Notes: generated by a model not told the origin, from the letters alone. Shown: positions 1 to 9,790, numbered from the stretch's first letter. The stretch: DNA of 64,000 bases from Chryseobacterium sp. T16E-39 (GCF_002216065.1 NZ_CP022282.1:1674001-1738000), one strand, 5' to 3'. Numbers and translations: made by a program.

Positions 1-1
1 T

Positions 2-466
2 CCGGTATTGAAAGAAATGATCAGATATGCCGAAAAATGGTCACGGGATACGGATGAAAGCGATGATGAAAACATATTTCTAAAAGCATTGTATAATGAA
101 CTCCCAAATTTTGTAGCCGATTCTATCCAACTGCATATCAGTCTTCCTAAAGACAAGAGATTAACCCAGGCCATCAACCACCTGAATACCCACTATACAC
201 AAGATCTTAAAATGGAAGACCTAAGTGATATCGCCTCATTATCACTACGGTCTCTGGAAAGGATTTTTAAAAAAGAAACTGGCCTCACCCTGATCAAATA
301 CCAGCAAATGCTGCGGATCATCAAAAGCCTGGAATTATTAAGTGCCAATGAATGGACTATTTCAGAAATTGCCTATCAGGTTGGGTACAAAAGTCTGCAG
401 GCATATACCAACAGTTTTCAGTCGGTTATGCAGTACAGACCCAGCGATTTTATAAAAAATTTATGA
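2..466 (+). CDS. AraC family transcriptional regulator, C-terminal part (cut by window edge)
   Basis: The reading frame is open to the left edge, so the gene is truncated; only about 155 C-terminal residues are seen. They contain a typical AraC DNA-binding region: a first helix-turn-helix (MEDLSDIASLSLRSLERIF) and a second one (ISEIAYQVGYKSLQAYTNSF), ending in the usual conserved Pro-Ser-Asp-Phe. Such proteins bind DNA as two tandem HTH motifs and usually activate nearby genes. The ligand-sensing domain lies outside the window, so the signal cannot be inferred. It converges on the LOG-family gene, whose stop codon abuts this one. Confidence 0.85.
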   Translation, partial: PVLKEMIRYAEKWSRDTDESDDENIFLKALYNELPNFVADSIQLHISLPKDKRLTQAINHLNTHYTQDLKMEDLSDIASLSLRSLERIFKKETGLTLIKYQQMLRIIKSLELLSANEWTISEIAYQVGYKSLQAYTNSFQSVMQYRPSDFIKNL

Positions 467-1051
467 TCAGACTTTGTCTTTAGAGATCCACTTATCAACT
501 TTCGGAGCCTCGTAATTCTTCATTTTGGCTAGAAGAACATCTATGTTATCATCTACAATCAGCATCTTTTGGTTAGCTTCTTTCAAAAACCCTTTATCAA
601 CCATTGTCTGTGTCATCTTCAATAAATCATCGTAAAATCCATTGACGTTAAGAACAGCGATTGGCTTTTGATGCAACCCCAACTGTGCCCAGGTCATCAT
701 TTCAAAAAGCTCTTCTAAAGTTCCATATCCTCCGGGTAATGCTATCACACCATCTGATAATTCATTCATTTTGGTTTTACGCTCATGCATGGTTTCTACA
801 AGGATCAGATCAGTCAGATTTTGGTGAGCAATTTCTTTTCCTTTCAGAAAATGAGGAAGCACTCCTATCGCCTCACCGCCGTTTTCCATCACTCCGTTTG
901 CAACTACTCCCATCAAACCACTGATGGCACCACCATATACCAATCCTATTTTCTCTTCCACAAGTTTCTTTCCTAATGCATAGGCTTGATCTTCATAGAT
1001 CGGTTCAGCTCCAAAGCTTGATCCACAAAATACAGTTAGTCTTTTTATCAT
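467..1051 (-). CDS. LOG family protein (cytokinin riboside 5'-monophosphate phosphoribohydrolase-like)
   Basis: A 194-residue Rossmann-fold protein of the TIGR00730/LOG family. The signature PGGYGTLEE lies at residues 106-114, and the Arg-Lys pair used for phosphate binding and catalysis is at 91-92. Family members remove ribose 5-phosphate from N6-modified AMP; many bacterial members are still mislabelled lysine decarboxylase. Length is normal for the family and there is no signal peptide, so it should be cytosolic. It is not obviously co-transcribed with the MFS gene upstream, although only 29 bp separate them. Confidence 0.85.
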   Translation of the reverse strand: MIKRLTVFCGSSFGAEPIYEDQAYALGKKLVEEKIGLVYGGAISGLMGVVANGVMENGGEAIGVLPHFLKGKEIAHQNLTDLILVETMHERKTKMNELSDGVIALPGGYGTLEELFEMMTWAQLGLHQKPIAVLNVNGFYDDLLKMTQTMVDKGFLKEANQKMLIVDDNIDVLLAKMKNYEAPKVDKWISKDKV

Positions 1052-1080
1052 TGTACGTCAAAGTTTATAGTGGCAGCCAA

Positions 1081-2469
1081 TTATGAGACCGCTACCGATG
1101 TTCTTTTTACCTTTAATTCTTTAATAATCAAATATACCAATATTCCAAGTGCACAAACTGCATACACTGCCAAAATGATGACACTTAAACTTCCCACTGC
1201 CCAATCGGAAGGAAAAATTTGCCCCATTAAGGTCATAAATGACAAGCCAATTCCAGCTCCTAAAAAATAGTTGGTGCTCGTTAAACTTGAAGCTACTCCA
1301 TAATCCGATGCATCAACATCCCGGATTCCCAAAATGGACAAACTGGTAAAACAGAAAGTCATTCCAACTCCTGAGATACACGCTGCACCCAATAATACAA
1401 GGACCAAAGGGTGACCAAAATAAATAGATATCAGTAAAGATAAAGCCCCAGCCAACATAAAAGACCATCCGAAAATTCCCATTTGTGCAGGGTTTAGTTT
1501 TTTTGAAACAGAAGGCAAAATAAATTTAGCAACCAAAGCTGACATTACACTGAAAGGAACCAGCATTAATCCTGCTGAGGCAGCACTGTGTCCCATATCT
1601 TTTTGCAACATTAAAGAGATCAGGAATAAGAATCCTATAAAAAAGGCGCCTAAGGTAAAAAAGGCCAAATTCGAAGTCATCAGTGATCTGTGCTTGAATA
1701 ATTGAATATCAATCAAAGGCTGAGCTACAGTTTTTAATCGATAAACCACAGTTCCTAATAATATAACAGCTACAACGATCGACCCGATAACCATAAATGG
1801 CTGCTCTTTAATCTGGATCAACTCATGGGTTCCATACGTCAAACTCAATAATCCAAGAACTAATAAAATTCCAGAAACGGAATCTGTTTTCTGAGAGTTT
1901 TCCGACTTCTCATCCGCAGGTAAATACTGATATGCGAAAATAAGAGTCAATAAAAGAATAGGAACATTGATTAGGAAAACCCAGTGCCAGCTTAAATAGG
2001 TACTGATGATACCTCCTATAGACAAACCACTCCCCGATCCGATTGCTGCAAAAGAGCTAAAAACGCCTAAAGCTTTATTTCGTTCATGATTTTCGGTAAA
2101 AGTATTCGTAACTATAGATAGCGCTGAAGGCATAATAAATGCAGCACCCAATCCCTGTAAAGCTCTGAATATGGCCAACATTTCAAAATTGGTTGAAAGC
2201 CCTGCCCCTAATGAAGTCAGCATAAAAATAAGCGCTCCAAGCAGGAACATTTTTTTTCTTCCGATCTGATCAGATAGCTTGCCTCCAATAATCAGAAAAC
2301 CACCAAAAAACAAAACATATAAAGTTTGCAGCCACTGAACGGTTTCAGCACCGATATTGAACTGTTTCTGAATAGCAGGGATTGTCAGGTTGATAATAGC
2401 AATATCTAAAGCTTCAACAAAGGTTCCTATTGATGCCAATATTAATATTAAGTTTTTTCTTGTTCCCAT
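1081..2469 (-). CDS. MFS transporter, DHA2 (EmrB/QacA) family
   Basis: A membrane protein of about 462 residues with roughly 14 predicted hydrophobic segments. It carries the loop-2 motif GGKLSDQIGRKKMF typical of major facilitator proteins and the DALDIAIINLTIPAIQ-like first helix of the DHA2 drug-exporter group. I chose the start at MGTRKN rather than the frame start at 2571, because the extra 34 residues are unlike a transporter N-terminus and lie in the AT-rich promoter region. It is divergent from the Lrp/AsnC regulator gene with a 143 bp shared promoter region, so that regulator probably controls it. The likely role is proton-driven efflux of small toxic or amphipathic compounds. Confidence 0.85.
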   Translation of the reverse strand: MGTRKNLILILASIGTFVEALDIAIINLTIPAIQKQFNIGAETVQWLQTLYVLFFGGFLIIGGKLSDQIGRKKMFLLGALIFMLTSLGAGLSTNFEMLAIFRALQGLGAAFIMPSALSIVTNTFTENHERNKALGVFSSFAAIGSGSGLSIGGIISTYLSWHWVFLINVPILLLTLIFAYQYLPADEKSENSQKTDSVSGILLVLGLLSLTYGTHELIQIKEQPFMVIGSIVVAVILLGTVVYRLKTVAQPLIDIQLFKHRSLMTSNLAFFTLGAFFIGFLFLISLMLQKDMGHSAASAGLMLVPFSVMSALVAKFILPSVSKKLNPAQMGIFGWSFMLAGALSLLISIYFGHPLVLVLLGAACISGVGMTFCFTSLSILGIRDVDASDYGVASSLTSTNYFLGAGIGLSFMTLMGQIFPSDWAVGSLSVIILAVYAVCALGILVYLIIKELKVKRTSVAVS

Positions 2470-2502
2470 ACCATTCAAATTTCCTGCAAAATTAAAATTA
2501 TT

Positions 2503-2614
2503 AGAACATATGTAAAAATTTAACATTAAATTTGGAACACAATTGAATTTAAATACAAAATAAAAGAACAAATGTACTTTTAAGTTAATTTTAAAATAAA
2601 AAAACAGAACAAAT
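2503..2614. promoter_or_regulatory. Candidate Lrp-type operator region with direct repeats
   Basis: The divergent promoter region holds three copies of AGAACAWATG (near 2503, 2565 and 2606) and a weaker GGAACACAATTG near 2534. Lrp/AsnC regulators bind several spaced sites on wrapped DNA, so these repeats are plausible autoregulatory sites. The last copy overlaps the regulator's own start codon. Inference from position and repetition only. Confidence 0.35.
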
Positions 2615-3083
2615 GCAACCTGAAAATTACACCCTCGACGAAAAAGACCTCTCTATCCTGCGCCTGTTACAAAAAGATGCGAAGCTGAGCGTCCGTGATA
2701 TTTCAACCCGGATCAATCTAAGTCCAACGCCTACCCATGAACGGATCAAGCGTTTAGAGAAATCAGGAATCATCAAAGAATACACGGCTGTTTTGGATCG
2801 CAAAAAGGTCAATAAAGGAATGATGGTTGTATGCATGATCGCACTGAATGCCCATAATAAAAAAATGGCCACGAAATTTATTGAAGAGGTTTGTAAATTA
2901 AAAGAAGTCGTTGAGTTTTATAACATCAGTGGTGATTTTGATTTTATGCTGAAAATCCTTGCACCCAATATGGATGAGTTTCATGAATTCTTCGTGAATA
3001 AGCTTTCTGAAATCGAAGGGATCGGACAGACGAAAAGTATTTTTGTGATGAATAGTATTAAAGAAAGTTCTCAGATTATATAA
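2613..3083 (+). CDS. Lrp/AsnC family transcriptional regulator
   Basis: A 156-residue protein with the family layout: N-terminal winged HTH (LDEKDLSILRLLQKDAKLS, then a recognition helix around residues 30-50) followed by a RAM/ligand-binding alpha-beta domain (residues about 70-150) with the conserved GDFDFMLKI stretch. Family members are octameric regulators of amino-acid metabolism or export. Being divergent from a DHA2 exporter, it most likely regulates that exporter and itself. The exact ligand cannot be read from sequence. Confidence 0.9.
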   Translation: MQPENYTLDEKDLSILRLLQKDAKLSVRDISTRINLSPTPTHERIKRLEKSGIIKEYTAVLDRKKVNKGMMVVCMIALNAHNKKMATKFIEEVCKLKEVVEFYNISGDFDFMLKILAPNMDEFHEFFVNKLSEIEGIGQTKSIFVMNSIKESSQII

Positions 3084-3198
3084 GCAAAAGCAGATGTAAT
3101 TACAAACATAATATACCACGTTCGTCATTGCCAACGAAAGCGAAATAATCTCAATCCAACATTCATTTACTAGTAAAAAGCAAACTCACTAGAACACT

Positions 3199-3330
3199 GA
3201 TCCTCCATCAGTTAAAGTGAGAACCTTTGTAAATTAAGTCACAAAAGTTTTTAACACTTTAGTGAGTTTAAGTTTAATACTTGCTGCATAAAAAGAACAC
3301 ATAAGGCCTCTAAAAATCTTTGATTTTTAT
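3199..3330 (+). repeat. Dispersed repeat, family 1, copy A (internally deleted)
   Basis: The segment starting GATCCTCCATCAG and ending CTTTGATTTTTAT repeats that at 3442-3650 with two internal deletions. The last 90 bp (3240-3330) are nearly identical in both. A third copy lies inverted at 34233-34436. Confidence 0.75.
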
Positions 3331-3441
3331 TCTAAATAACAACCAACATCCATCCATTGCGAACAAATGTGCTTGTGCTGAGCTTATCGAAGGGAAGCAA
3401 TCTCAACTAAAAATCACAACTTACAAGTAAAAGTAAATTAC

Positions 3442-3650
3442 CCAGAATACTGATCCTCCGTCACTTCGAGTGTTTTTCGAATTGAAATGAAGAAAAATGT
3501 ATCGAGAACCTTTGTACATTTCAACCACAAACCGAAGGTTCGACGTAGTCAAAAGTCACAAAAGTTTTTTGAACACTTTAGTGAGTTTAAGTTTAATACT
3601 TGCTGCATAAAAAGAACACATAAGCTCTCTAAAAATCTTTGATTTTTATA
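3442..3650 (+). repeat. Dispersed repeat, family 1, copy B
   Basis: Longest direct copy. It reads GATCCTCCGTCACTTCGAG, then ATGTATCGAGAACCTTTGT, then CACTTTAGTGAGTTTAAG and ends in ATCTTTGATTTTTAT. It matches copy A downstream and the reverse complement of 34233-34436 over nearly its whole length. Confidence 0.8.
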
Positions 3651-4197
3651 TTTCAAACAAACTTCGTCAGCGAAGCTAGTCTTTGCTGCCTTATTTATGC
3701 ATCATTATCATCAATCTTTGCGTTTAAAAAAACACAAAAGTTTTAAATACTCTAGTTTTAATTGTAATATGTATCACATAATATACACACATAAGTATAG
3801 AAAAACCATGCTTTTGTATAAAAACCAAATCCTAATCAAAAAGCAGGTCCTACTTTAGCACTATCAAAAAGTTTTCATAAGTCAATTCATGCAGTAGCAA
3901 TCTGGCTCGTTATCACTAAATCAAAAGGTATAATCAAACTTGATATATTTGATTAGATTTAATAACAATACTCATCCTTTCATGTCATTCCCTTAGTGAT
4001 GGACGGGTCAGATTCTTTTTTATGAAAGTAAATCTGTCCTGTATTTAACGTGACAAAAAAAAATTTCCACCTCTGCAAAAATCAATTCTTCTTTACTGAC
4101 CATAGCATTCGAAAAAGGAGAAAGAACGAATGTGAAGCAATCTCAATTAAAAAGAACGCATTAGTTCTTTAAAAATCAAAGATTTTCAATGTGCCTG

Positions 4198-4276
<79 letters not shown>

Positions 4277-4369
4277 TTTAGATTCCTACGGAATAACGAC
4301 TTTATGCATAAGTAAAAACCTCTCATTTGTCATTCCGGAATGGAGCGAAGCGTAATGATGGAATCTAAA
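4277..4369. repeat. Palindromic dispersed repeat, family 2, diverged copy
   Basis: Left arm TTTAGATTCCTACGGAATAA and right arm with GTCATTCCGGAATGG and GGAATCTAAAT form an imperfect inverted repeat. The loop (TTTATGCATAAGTAAAAACC) matches the reverse complement of the loop in the copy at 12757-12831, so the two are the same element in opposite orientation. Confidence 0.75.
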
Positions 4370-4572
4370 TAAAGTAGAAGAGAATCTGCAATATCTGCCC
4401 AATCTGCGAGAATTAGAATAATCGCAAACCTCTGCAATCTCAGCTCACAAGAATGACCACAAAGTTTTATAAGTTCTCCAAAAAACCCTTTTTAAGAAAG
4501 TTTTAATTCAATTTATTCGTTATGTTCAATTAGGAATAAGTAAATTCAGGTTATCAATTAAAAACATTTATT

Positions 4573-5340
4573 ATGCCTTGGAATCCTGATGTTTATAACC
4601 AATTTAAAAATATAAGGTTCAAACCTTTTTTTGATCTTTCCGATCTGATCATTGCAGAAACACCCATGAAAGCCGTTGATTTAGGTTGTGGTACCGGAGA
4701 ACAAACCGCTATTCTCACCGAAAAATTTCCTCAAGCCGATTTCACGGGTATTGACTCTTCCCCTGAAATGCTTGAAAAATCCAAAACATTGGAAAATGAA
4801 CGTCTCCATTTTAAAATGGCAACCACAGAGGAAATGCTGACCGGCAACGAAAACTGGGATCTTATTTTCAGCAATGCCGCTTTACAGTGGTCCGACAACC
4901 ATCAAACCCTTTTTCCACAACTGATCTCAAAACTGAAATCCAATGGCCAACTGGCTGTTCAAATGCCTTATCAGCCGGGAAACACTCTGAATCAGATCTT
5001 ATCCGGTCTCGCTGAAGAAGAACCTTTTAAAACTTATCTAAATGGATGGAACCGCCCTTCTGCAGTCCTTACTATAGATGAATACGCACAGCTTTTATTT
5101 GAAAACGGAATCGTGGAATTAAATCTTTCACAAAAGGTGTATCCTATCATTGCTGAGGACCACGACACTTTATTCAATTTTATTTCCGGATCAGCTATCA
5201 TTCCTTATCTGGAACGGTTGGATGAAGAGCAACAAAAAGATTTTACAACTGAGTTTAAAAAACGTATTGCTAAAAGCTTCCCCAAGCTTCCTGCTATATA
5301 TGCATTTAAAAGAATTCTTATGTATGGAAGAAAAAAATAA
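4573..5340 (+). CDS. tam: Trans-aconitate 2-methyltransferase
   Basis: A 255-residue class I SAM-dependent methyltransferase. It begins MPWNPDVYNQF, the hallmark start of Tam proteins, and has the SAM-binding motif VDLGCGTGE at residues 35-43 with the acidic residue of motif II in TGIDSSPEML. Tam methylates trans-aconitate, a by-product inhibitor of the citrate cycle, in the cytosol. Its end overlaps the GNAT gene by 17 bp, so the two are translationally coupled. Identification rests on the N-terminal signature and length, both normal for the family. Confidence 0.88.
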   Translation: MPWNPDVYNQFKNIRFKPFFDLSDLIIAETPMKAVDLGCGTGEQTAILTEKFPQADFTGIDSSPEMLEKSKTLENERLHFKMATTEEMLTGNENWDLIFSNAALQWSDNHQTLFPQLISKLKSNGQLAVQMPYQPGNTLNQILSGLAEEEPFKTYLNGWNRPSAVLTIDEYAQLLFENGIVELNLSQKVYPIIAEDHDTLFNFISGSAIIPYLERLDEEQQKDFTTEFKKRIAKSFPKLPAIYAFKRILMYGRKK

Positions 5341-5797
5341 AGATCTTCATTTACGAAAGGCTACCTCCGCAGATTTAATGGCCATTATAAAAATGCTTGC
5401 GGATGATATATTGGGACAGAACCGGGAAAAAGTCTCCGATCCTTTGGACGAAAGATATTTTACTGCATTCAAAGCTATTGAAAAAAATCCTGATCAAGAT
5501 TTACTGGTGATGGTTAATGATCATGATGAGATTTTGGGAACTTTACAGATCACCTATCTACAATACCTCAACCATACAGGCAGTAAGCGGGCACTGATTG
5601 AATCTGTACGAATCCATTCTTCACAACGTGGCCGGGGGCTGGGAGAAGAAATGTTCCGCTTAGCCATTATACGTGCCAGAGAAAATGGAGCGGATGTTGT
5701 TCAACTGACTTCGGATAAAACCAGAACCGAAGCGCTGAGGTTTTATAAAAAACTGGGATTTACAGCTTCCCATGAAGGTTTTAAAATGAAAATTTAA
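5324..5797 (+). CDS. GNAT family N-acetyltransferase
   Basis: A 157-residue acetyltransferase starting MEEKNKDLHLRKAT. The acetyl-CoA site is visible as SSQRGRGLGEEMFRLAI, the Q/RxxGxG/A motif A of GNAT enzymes, followed by ALRFYKKLGF. The frame is open further upstream, but that part reads through tam in another frame, so the ATG at 5324, overlapping the tam stop, is preferred. The substrate cannot be told from sequence; the pairing with tam is common enough to suggest a shared transcript, not a shared pathway. Confidence 0.87.
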   Translation: MEEKNKDLHLRKATSADLMAIIKMLADDILGQNREKVSDPLDERYFTAFKAIEKNPDQDLLVMVNDHDEILGTLQITYLQYLNHTGSKRALIESVRIHSSQRGRGLGEEMFRLAIIRARENGADVVQLTSDKTRTEALRFYKKLGFTASHEGFKMKI

Positions 5798-6037
5798 CTG
5801 AAATCCAAACTGTTTTAATTCTCGTATACATCTGGTAGGTCCTGTTCAGATGATAAATTATGCAAAGAGCAATAAAAATGTAAAAAAGGGATGCAAGATT
5901 TTCATTTTACTGGATTTTAGATATAAAGAAATTCTTGTTTAACGTAAACCTGCTTTGGTACGGGCTTTGAATAACAAAAAAAATATTTTATAAAAGACAA
6001 ATTATACCCTAAACCAACAACTAACAGTTACGATACA

Positions 6038-6625
6038 ATGAAAAAAATAATAGCAATCGCGTTTTTAACATTAGGAATATTCAGTATTACCAGTTGCACT
6101 GCAAAGCAGGCTGCCCAATCTATGGAAACCGGAAACAATTCAACCCTTGAAGCAAGCGGAAAGATCACAAAGATCGAAAATGGCAAAGATGGCTATATGG
6201 CCACCTTTAAGGATGCTAGTGGAAAAGAATATGTAGCAACGATCAGCATTATCAATCTTCAGAAAGGAAGCAGCCAGTTCAAACGCTATGAAGTAGGCGA
6301 TATGATCTCTGTAAAAGGAAGTTCATGGGATAATGACGGAGTTACCCATATTACAGCTTCTGAGCTTTCAGGTACCGCTTCAGACTCTACGACTCTTTCT
6401 GTAACTGGAAAAGTCACTAACATTGAAAACGGCAAGGATGGCTATATGGCTACCATACAGGATGCTGACGGAAAAGAATATACAGCAACAATTAGCATTG
6501 TTAATCTTCAGAAAAGCGGTGGCACCTTCAAACGGTACGAGATCGGAAATACCATTTCGGTAAAAGGTCCTTCATGGAAAGATGATCAGGGTAAAACCTA
6601 CATCAAGGCGGAACAACTGAAGTAA
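6038..6625 (+). CDS. Lipoprotein with duplicated OB-like domain
   Basis: A 195-residue predicted lipoprotein: lysine-rich start, hydrophobic stretch and lipobox ending at Cys20. The rest is a tandem duplication: residues 39-97 and 121-181 both read S/VxGKxTxIENGKDGYMAT followed by DxxGKEYxATISIxNLQK and FKRYE. The strand-rich repeats resemble small OB-fold or DUF-type beta barrels found in periplasmic lipoproteins, but I do not recognise a named family. The two repeats are about 75 percent identical, so the duplication is recent. A terminator follows at 6667. Confidence 0.8.
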   Translation: MKKIIAIAFLTLGIFSITSCTAKQAAQSMETGNNSTLEASGKITKIENGKDGYMATFKDASGKEYVATISIINLQKGSSQFKRYEVGDMISVKGSSWDNDGVTHITASELSGTASDSTTLSVTGKVTNIENGKDGYMATIQDADGKEYTATISIVNLQKSGGTFKRYEIGNTISVKGPSWKDDQGKTYIKAEQLK

Positions 6626-6666
6626 TTAAATAAAAACAATCATTTTTTTAATAATTCTCTATCGTG

Positions 6667-6701
6667 ATATCCTTCAAAATTCTTTTTGAAGGATATTTTT
6701 T
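6667..6701 (+). terminator. Intrinsic terminator after lipoprotein gene
   Basis: Inverted repeat ATATCCTTCAAAA / TTTTGAAGGATAT followed by a T run, 42 bp downstream of the stop at 6625. It may also serve the convergent gene ending at 6749. Confidence 0.8.
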
Positions 6702-6748
6702 ACCTGATTTGTTTTTCTTAATTCAGTTGTTCCTTTCAATGGCTCTAT

Positions 6749-8254
6749 TTATTTCTGCTCTACTTTCTTAAAATGAACCCCATCTCTTTGCAGATCAATC
6801 ACTACATCAGACACTTTCCCTTCATTATCTATTGAAAAATTCAGTTCAAACTCAGGGTTCATCTGCTGAGGAATATTTTCAATCAACTTGCAGATAAAAG
6901 CATTGTATTGCATGTGCTCCAATCTGAATTTAAAGGCAGGGAAAACAGCGAACAGTTGATCGCCTTCTTTTACTACTTCAAAAGTTCCATATCCGTTATC
7001 CACATATTTCCCAGTGTATTGGACCAGATCAAGACTTGGCTTTTTACCCTGGTCAATGGGCTTCATTGTTTTCTCAGGCTTTTTAATATCATAAATCTCT
7101 TTGGTATATGCGTACGACTTTTGTCCATCCAGTCCTAACATTCGGTTAGATATCATACTGGTAATCGTATAGGGAAGATCAGAGTTCTGTTGATTGGTCA
7201 GTACTACAACTCCTATTTTATCTAAAGGGTATAAGACTGCATTGGATGAAAAACCAGATACAGCACCTCCATGATGTACTTTATAGTGTCCACGGTACAT
7301 ATTGGCATTCCAGCCATACCCATACCCAAAAATATAACTACTTTGATCAGCTGTTGCGGGTGGACGTCCATTAAAAACCGCCTTTATACTGGTTGCTTCT
7401 TTTACATAATTTTCCGAAAGAACTTTCTGTTGCTGAAATACACCGTTATTCAGCCACATCCTGATCCAATTCCCCATATCATTAGCCGTGCTGTTAACAG
7501 CAGCTCCTGGCTGATCATTGTTTGGTTTCTGATAAAGTATTTTTTCGATGTTCCCTTTATACACCCCATATGGCAACGCATAATCTTCAGATTTTAGCAT
7601 TTCATCAATTGATGTGGAAGAATGGTTCATCTGCAGAGGCTTAAAAATCCTGTTGCTGATGAGGTCACTCCATCTCTCTCCACTCACCTGTTCTGCTATT
7701 GTTCCCAGAACGATATAACCCATATTACTATAAATCCAACTGTCTTTAACTTCTCCACCAGGTTTAAGAAAAGGCAAGCGTTTCATTAAATCTATCCTGC
7801 TTTTTGCCGGGAAAAGAATATAAGAACCATCTGCTCTTCCTATTCCGCTTTTATGACTTAACAAATCTGCTATGGTGATCATTGAGTTCATCCGGTCGTT
7901 GTAAAACTGAAGAAAAGGAATATACATCGAAGGCTTTGCTGTAACTGATACTTTATTCTCGTCCTGAAGAGATCCTATCAATGCAGAAGTAAAAGATTTT
8001 GTGATGCTGCCAATAGGAAATACGGTATTCGAAGTCACCGGAAGTTTTTTATCAAAATCTCTCCATCCAAATCCTTTGGAATACGCGATCTGATCATCTT
8101 TTACTATCACTACAGATAAGCCGACAGCTTTATAGTCAGCCATGATATTTTGGATTTCTTCATCCAAACCTTTCAAGTTAGGCTGAATTTTTTGACTGTA
8201 TAATAACCCGTTAATGGAAAGTACTCCCAATAAGAAGATTTTAATAGGATTCAT
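6749..8254 (-). CDS. Secreted serine hydrolase, class C beta-lactamase fold, with C-terminal DUF3471-like domain
   Basis: A 501-residue protein with an N-terminal signal peptide (cleavage after about residue 20). The three active-site motifs of the class C beta-lactamase/DD-peptidase fold are intact: S83-I-T-K86, Y175-S-N177 and H328-G-G330. The C-terminal 110 residues form a separate beta-rich domain as in many esterase or D-peptidase relatives. The likely place is the periplasm, acting on a D-amino-acid peptide or ester; beta-lactam resistance is not implied. The gene stands alone between a terminator and a 343 bp gap. Confidence 0.87.
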   Translation of the reverse strand: MNPIKIFLLGVLSINGLLYSQKIQPNLKGLDEEIQNIMADYKAVGLSVVIVKDDQIAYSKGFGWRDFDKKLPVTSNTVFPIGSITKSFTSALIGSLQDENKVSVTAKPSMYIPFLQFYNDRMNSMITIADLLSHKSGIGRADGSYILFPAKSRIDLMKRLPFLKPGGEVKDSWIYSNMGYIVLGTIAEQVSGERWSDLISNRIFKPLQMNHSSTSIDEMLKSEDYALPYGVYKGNIEKILYQKPNNDQPGAAVNSTANDMGNWIRMWLNNGVFQQQKVLSENYVKEATSIKAVFNGRPPATADQSSYIFGYGYGWNANMYRGHYKVHHGGAVSGFSSNAVLYPLDKIGVVVLTNQQNSDLPYTITSMISNRMLGLDGQKSYAYTKEIYDIKKPEKTMKPIDQGKKPSLDLVQYTGKYVDNGYGTFEVVKEGDQLFAVFPAFKFRLEHMQYNAFICKLIENIPQQMNPEFELNFSIDNEGKVSDVVIDLQRDGVHFKKVEQK

Positions 8255-8597
8255 GGTTTTGAATTAGATGCATGAAATTTAGCACTTTATAAGATTCTTC
8301 ACAAGATTCATTAATGAATTACAGAAGATTTGTTTAATTAAAATCCTATTTTTCAGATCATTAACTGCCAGCATAAGAAAAACAATCAATAATCCTTTAT
8401 TCATAGGAAACTATAAACTAATTAGACGGTATAAATAAATAACATAGATATTAATAATAATTCAAAATAGCTCCTTTAACACTACAGTTCAAACAGTTAC
8501 AATAATTTAAATTTCCCAAAAAGGTGATAAAAACTCATTTCCAATCATAATATTTCCTATATTAGTGATAACTAATCAACCATCAAATTTCAAAACT
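8255..8597. other. Intergenic region between divergent genes
   Basis: A 343 bp AT-rich divergent promoter region. No repeat, hairpin or short gene is evident; it must hold the promoters of both flanking genes but I could not place them with confidence. Confidence 0.5.
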
Positions 8598-9770
8598 ATG
8601 AGAACATCACTATTATCCATGAAAAATGGTATAGCAGTCGCTATGGTATTTTTATCAGGTGTCACTTACGCCCAACAATGGCAAACTACAGGAAATCAGG
8701 GAATTAACCCCACCAATTATGTGGGTACTGTAGATCCCAGAATTCTTTACTTGCGAACCAATGGGGCATCTAACAACCCTAATCAGGCATTGCTCAACGA
8801 ATTTGGTACTTTCATTGTAGAAACTACCAATAATTCTAATGCCTCTAAAGCAAAAGGAAGTCTTGCTGTTGGGGTATCCAATACTTTAGGAGCCCAGGCT
8901 GCCAGCACATTTGTCAGCGGATGGTCCAATAATCTGAGTACCGGTGGTGGTGCTAATATTGTTGGAGGGCAGGAGAATACCGTATTAAACAATGCCAGTA
9001 AATCAGTCGCATTAGGATGGAAAAACACGATCAGAAATCATAATGAATTTGCATTAGGGGTAGGAATTGACCTTACTGAAGAGTATTCTGGAGGATTTGG
9101 GATTGACCTTGCAGCTACCGGAAACCGGTCTTTTGTGATTGGTGCAGGGAATGGAGGGGCAAAACTTACCAATGCCATTCCCTATTCTATTATGCTGGGA
9201 ATGTCAGGGACCTCAACCATGCTGATCAAAGATCAAAGCGTGGGTGTTCGTACCAATGCTCCTACCGCTAATTTCCATACCGTTGGAACCGTTCGTCATC
9301 AGGACCTGCCTGTTGGAAGCGGACGTGCATTAGTGGTAGACCCCAATGGGAATGTTATGGTATCCAACACAGCACTGAGTAAAATGGCTTCTTCAGACGA
9401 AACCATCCAGAAGCTGGAAGACCGTATTAAAAATCTTGAAAATACGGTAGAAGAATTAAAACAACTTCTTTTGAATAAAAATTCAACCACTGATATTAGT
9501 TTATCTGATGTTCCGACATTGGGACAGAATGTTCCGAATCCGACAAAGAATGAAACAAGCATCCGCTATTATCTTCCAAAAGATGTAAAAACAGCATCGC
9601 TTGAAATTTACAGCATCTCCGGTCAGTTGGTGAAATCAGTCCCACTTCGTGAAAAAGGAAATGGTACGATTAGAATTTCAGGCTCTGACCTTCAATCCGG
9701 CACTTATGTATACAAAATGACAGCAGACGGAAAAGTGACTGATGCAAAAAAACTAATCATGCAGGATTAA
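8598..9770 (+). CDS. T9SS type A sorting-domain protein with YadA-like head repeats
   Basis: A secreted protein of 390 residues. Signal peptide MRTSLLSMKNGIAVAMVFLS ends at about AQQ. Residues about 85-190 have repeated GxLAVGxxNT, SVALGWKNT and FALGVG motifs like the left-handed beta-roll of YadA-type heads. A heptad coiled coil follows (IQKLEDRIKNLENTVEELKQ). The last 80 residues are a type IX secretion C-terminal domain beginning VPNPTKNETSIRYYLP and ending KKLIMQD. It should pass the outer membrane through the T9SS and be anchored or released. I used the ATG at 8598 since 11 upstream residues would precede the signal peptide. Confidence 0.82.
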   Translation: MRTSLLSMKNGIAVAMVFLSGVTYAQQWQTTGNQGINPTNYVGTVDPRILYLRTNGASNNPNQALLNEFGTFIVETTNNSNASKAKGSLAVGVSNTLGAQAASTFVSGWSNNLSTGGGANIVGGQENTVLNNASKSVALGWKNTIRNHNEFALGVGIDLTEEYSGGFGIDLAATGNRSFVIGAGNGGAKLTNAIPYSIMLGMSGTSTMLIKDQSVGVRTNAPTANFHTVGTVRHQDLPVGSGRALVVDPNGNVMVSNTALSKMASSDETIQKLEDRIKNLENTVEELKQLLLNKNSTTDISLSDVPTLGQNVPNPTKNETSIRYYLPKDVKTASLEIYSISGQLVKSVPLREKGNGTIRISGSDLQSGTYVYKMTADGKVTDAKKLIMQD

Positions 9771-9790
9771 ATTCTTGATATATTTTTTTC

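Noticed and set aside
6749..8254. The two class C beta-lactamase-fold proteins as antibiotic resistance genes
   Set aside because: The fold is shared with esterases and D-peptidases; nothing beyond the general motifs points to beta-lactam hydrolysis.
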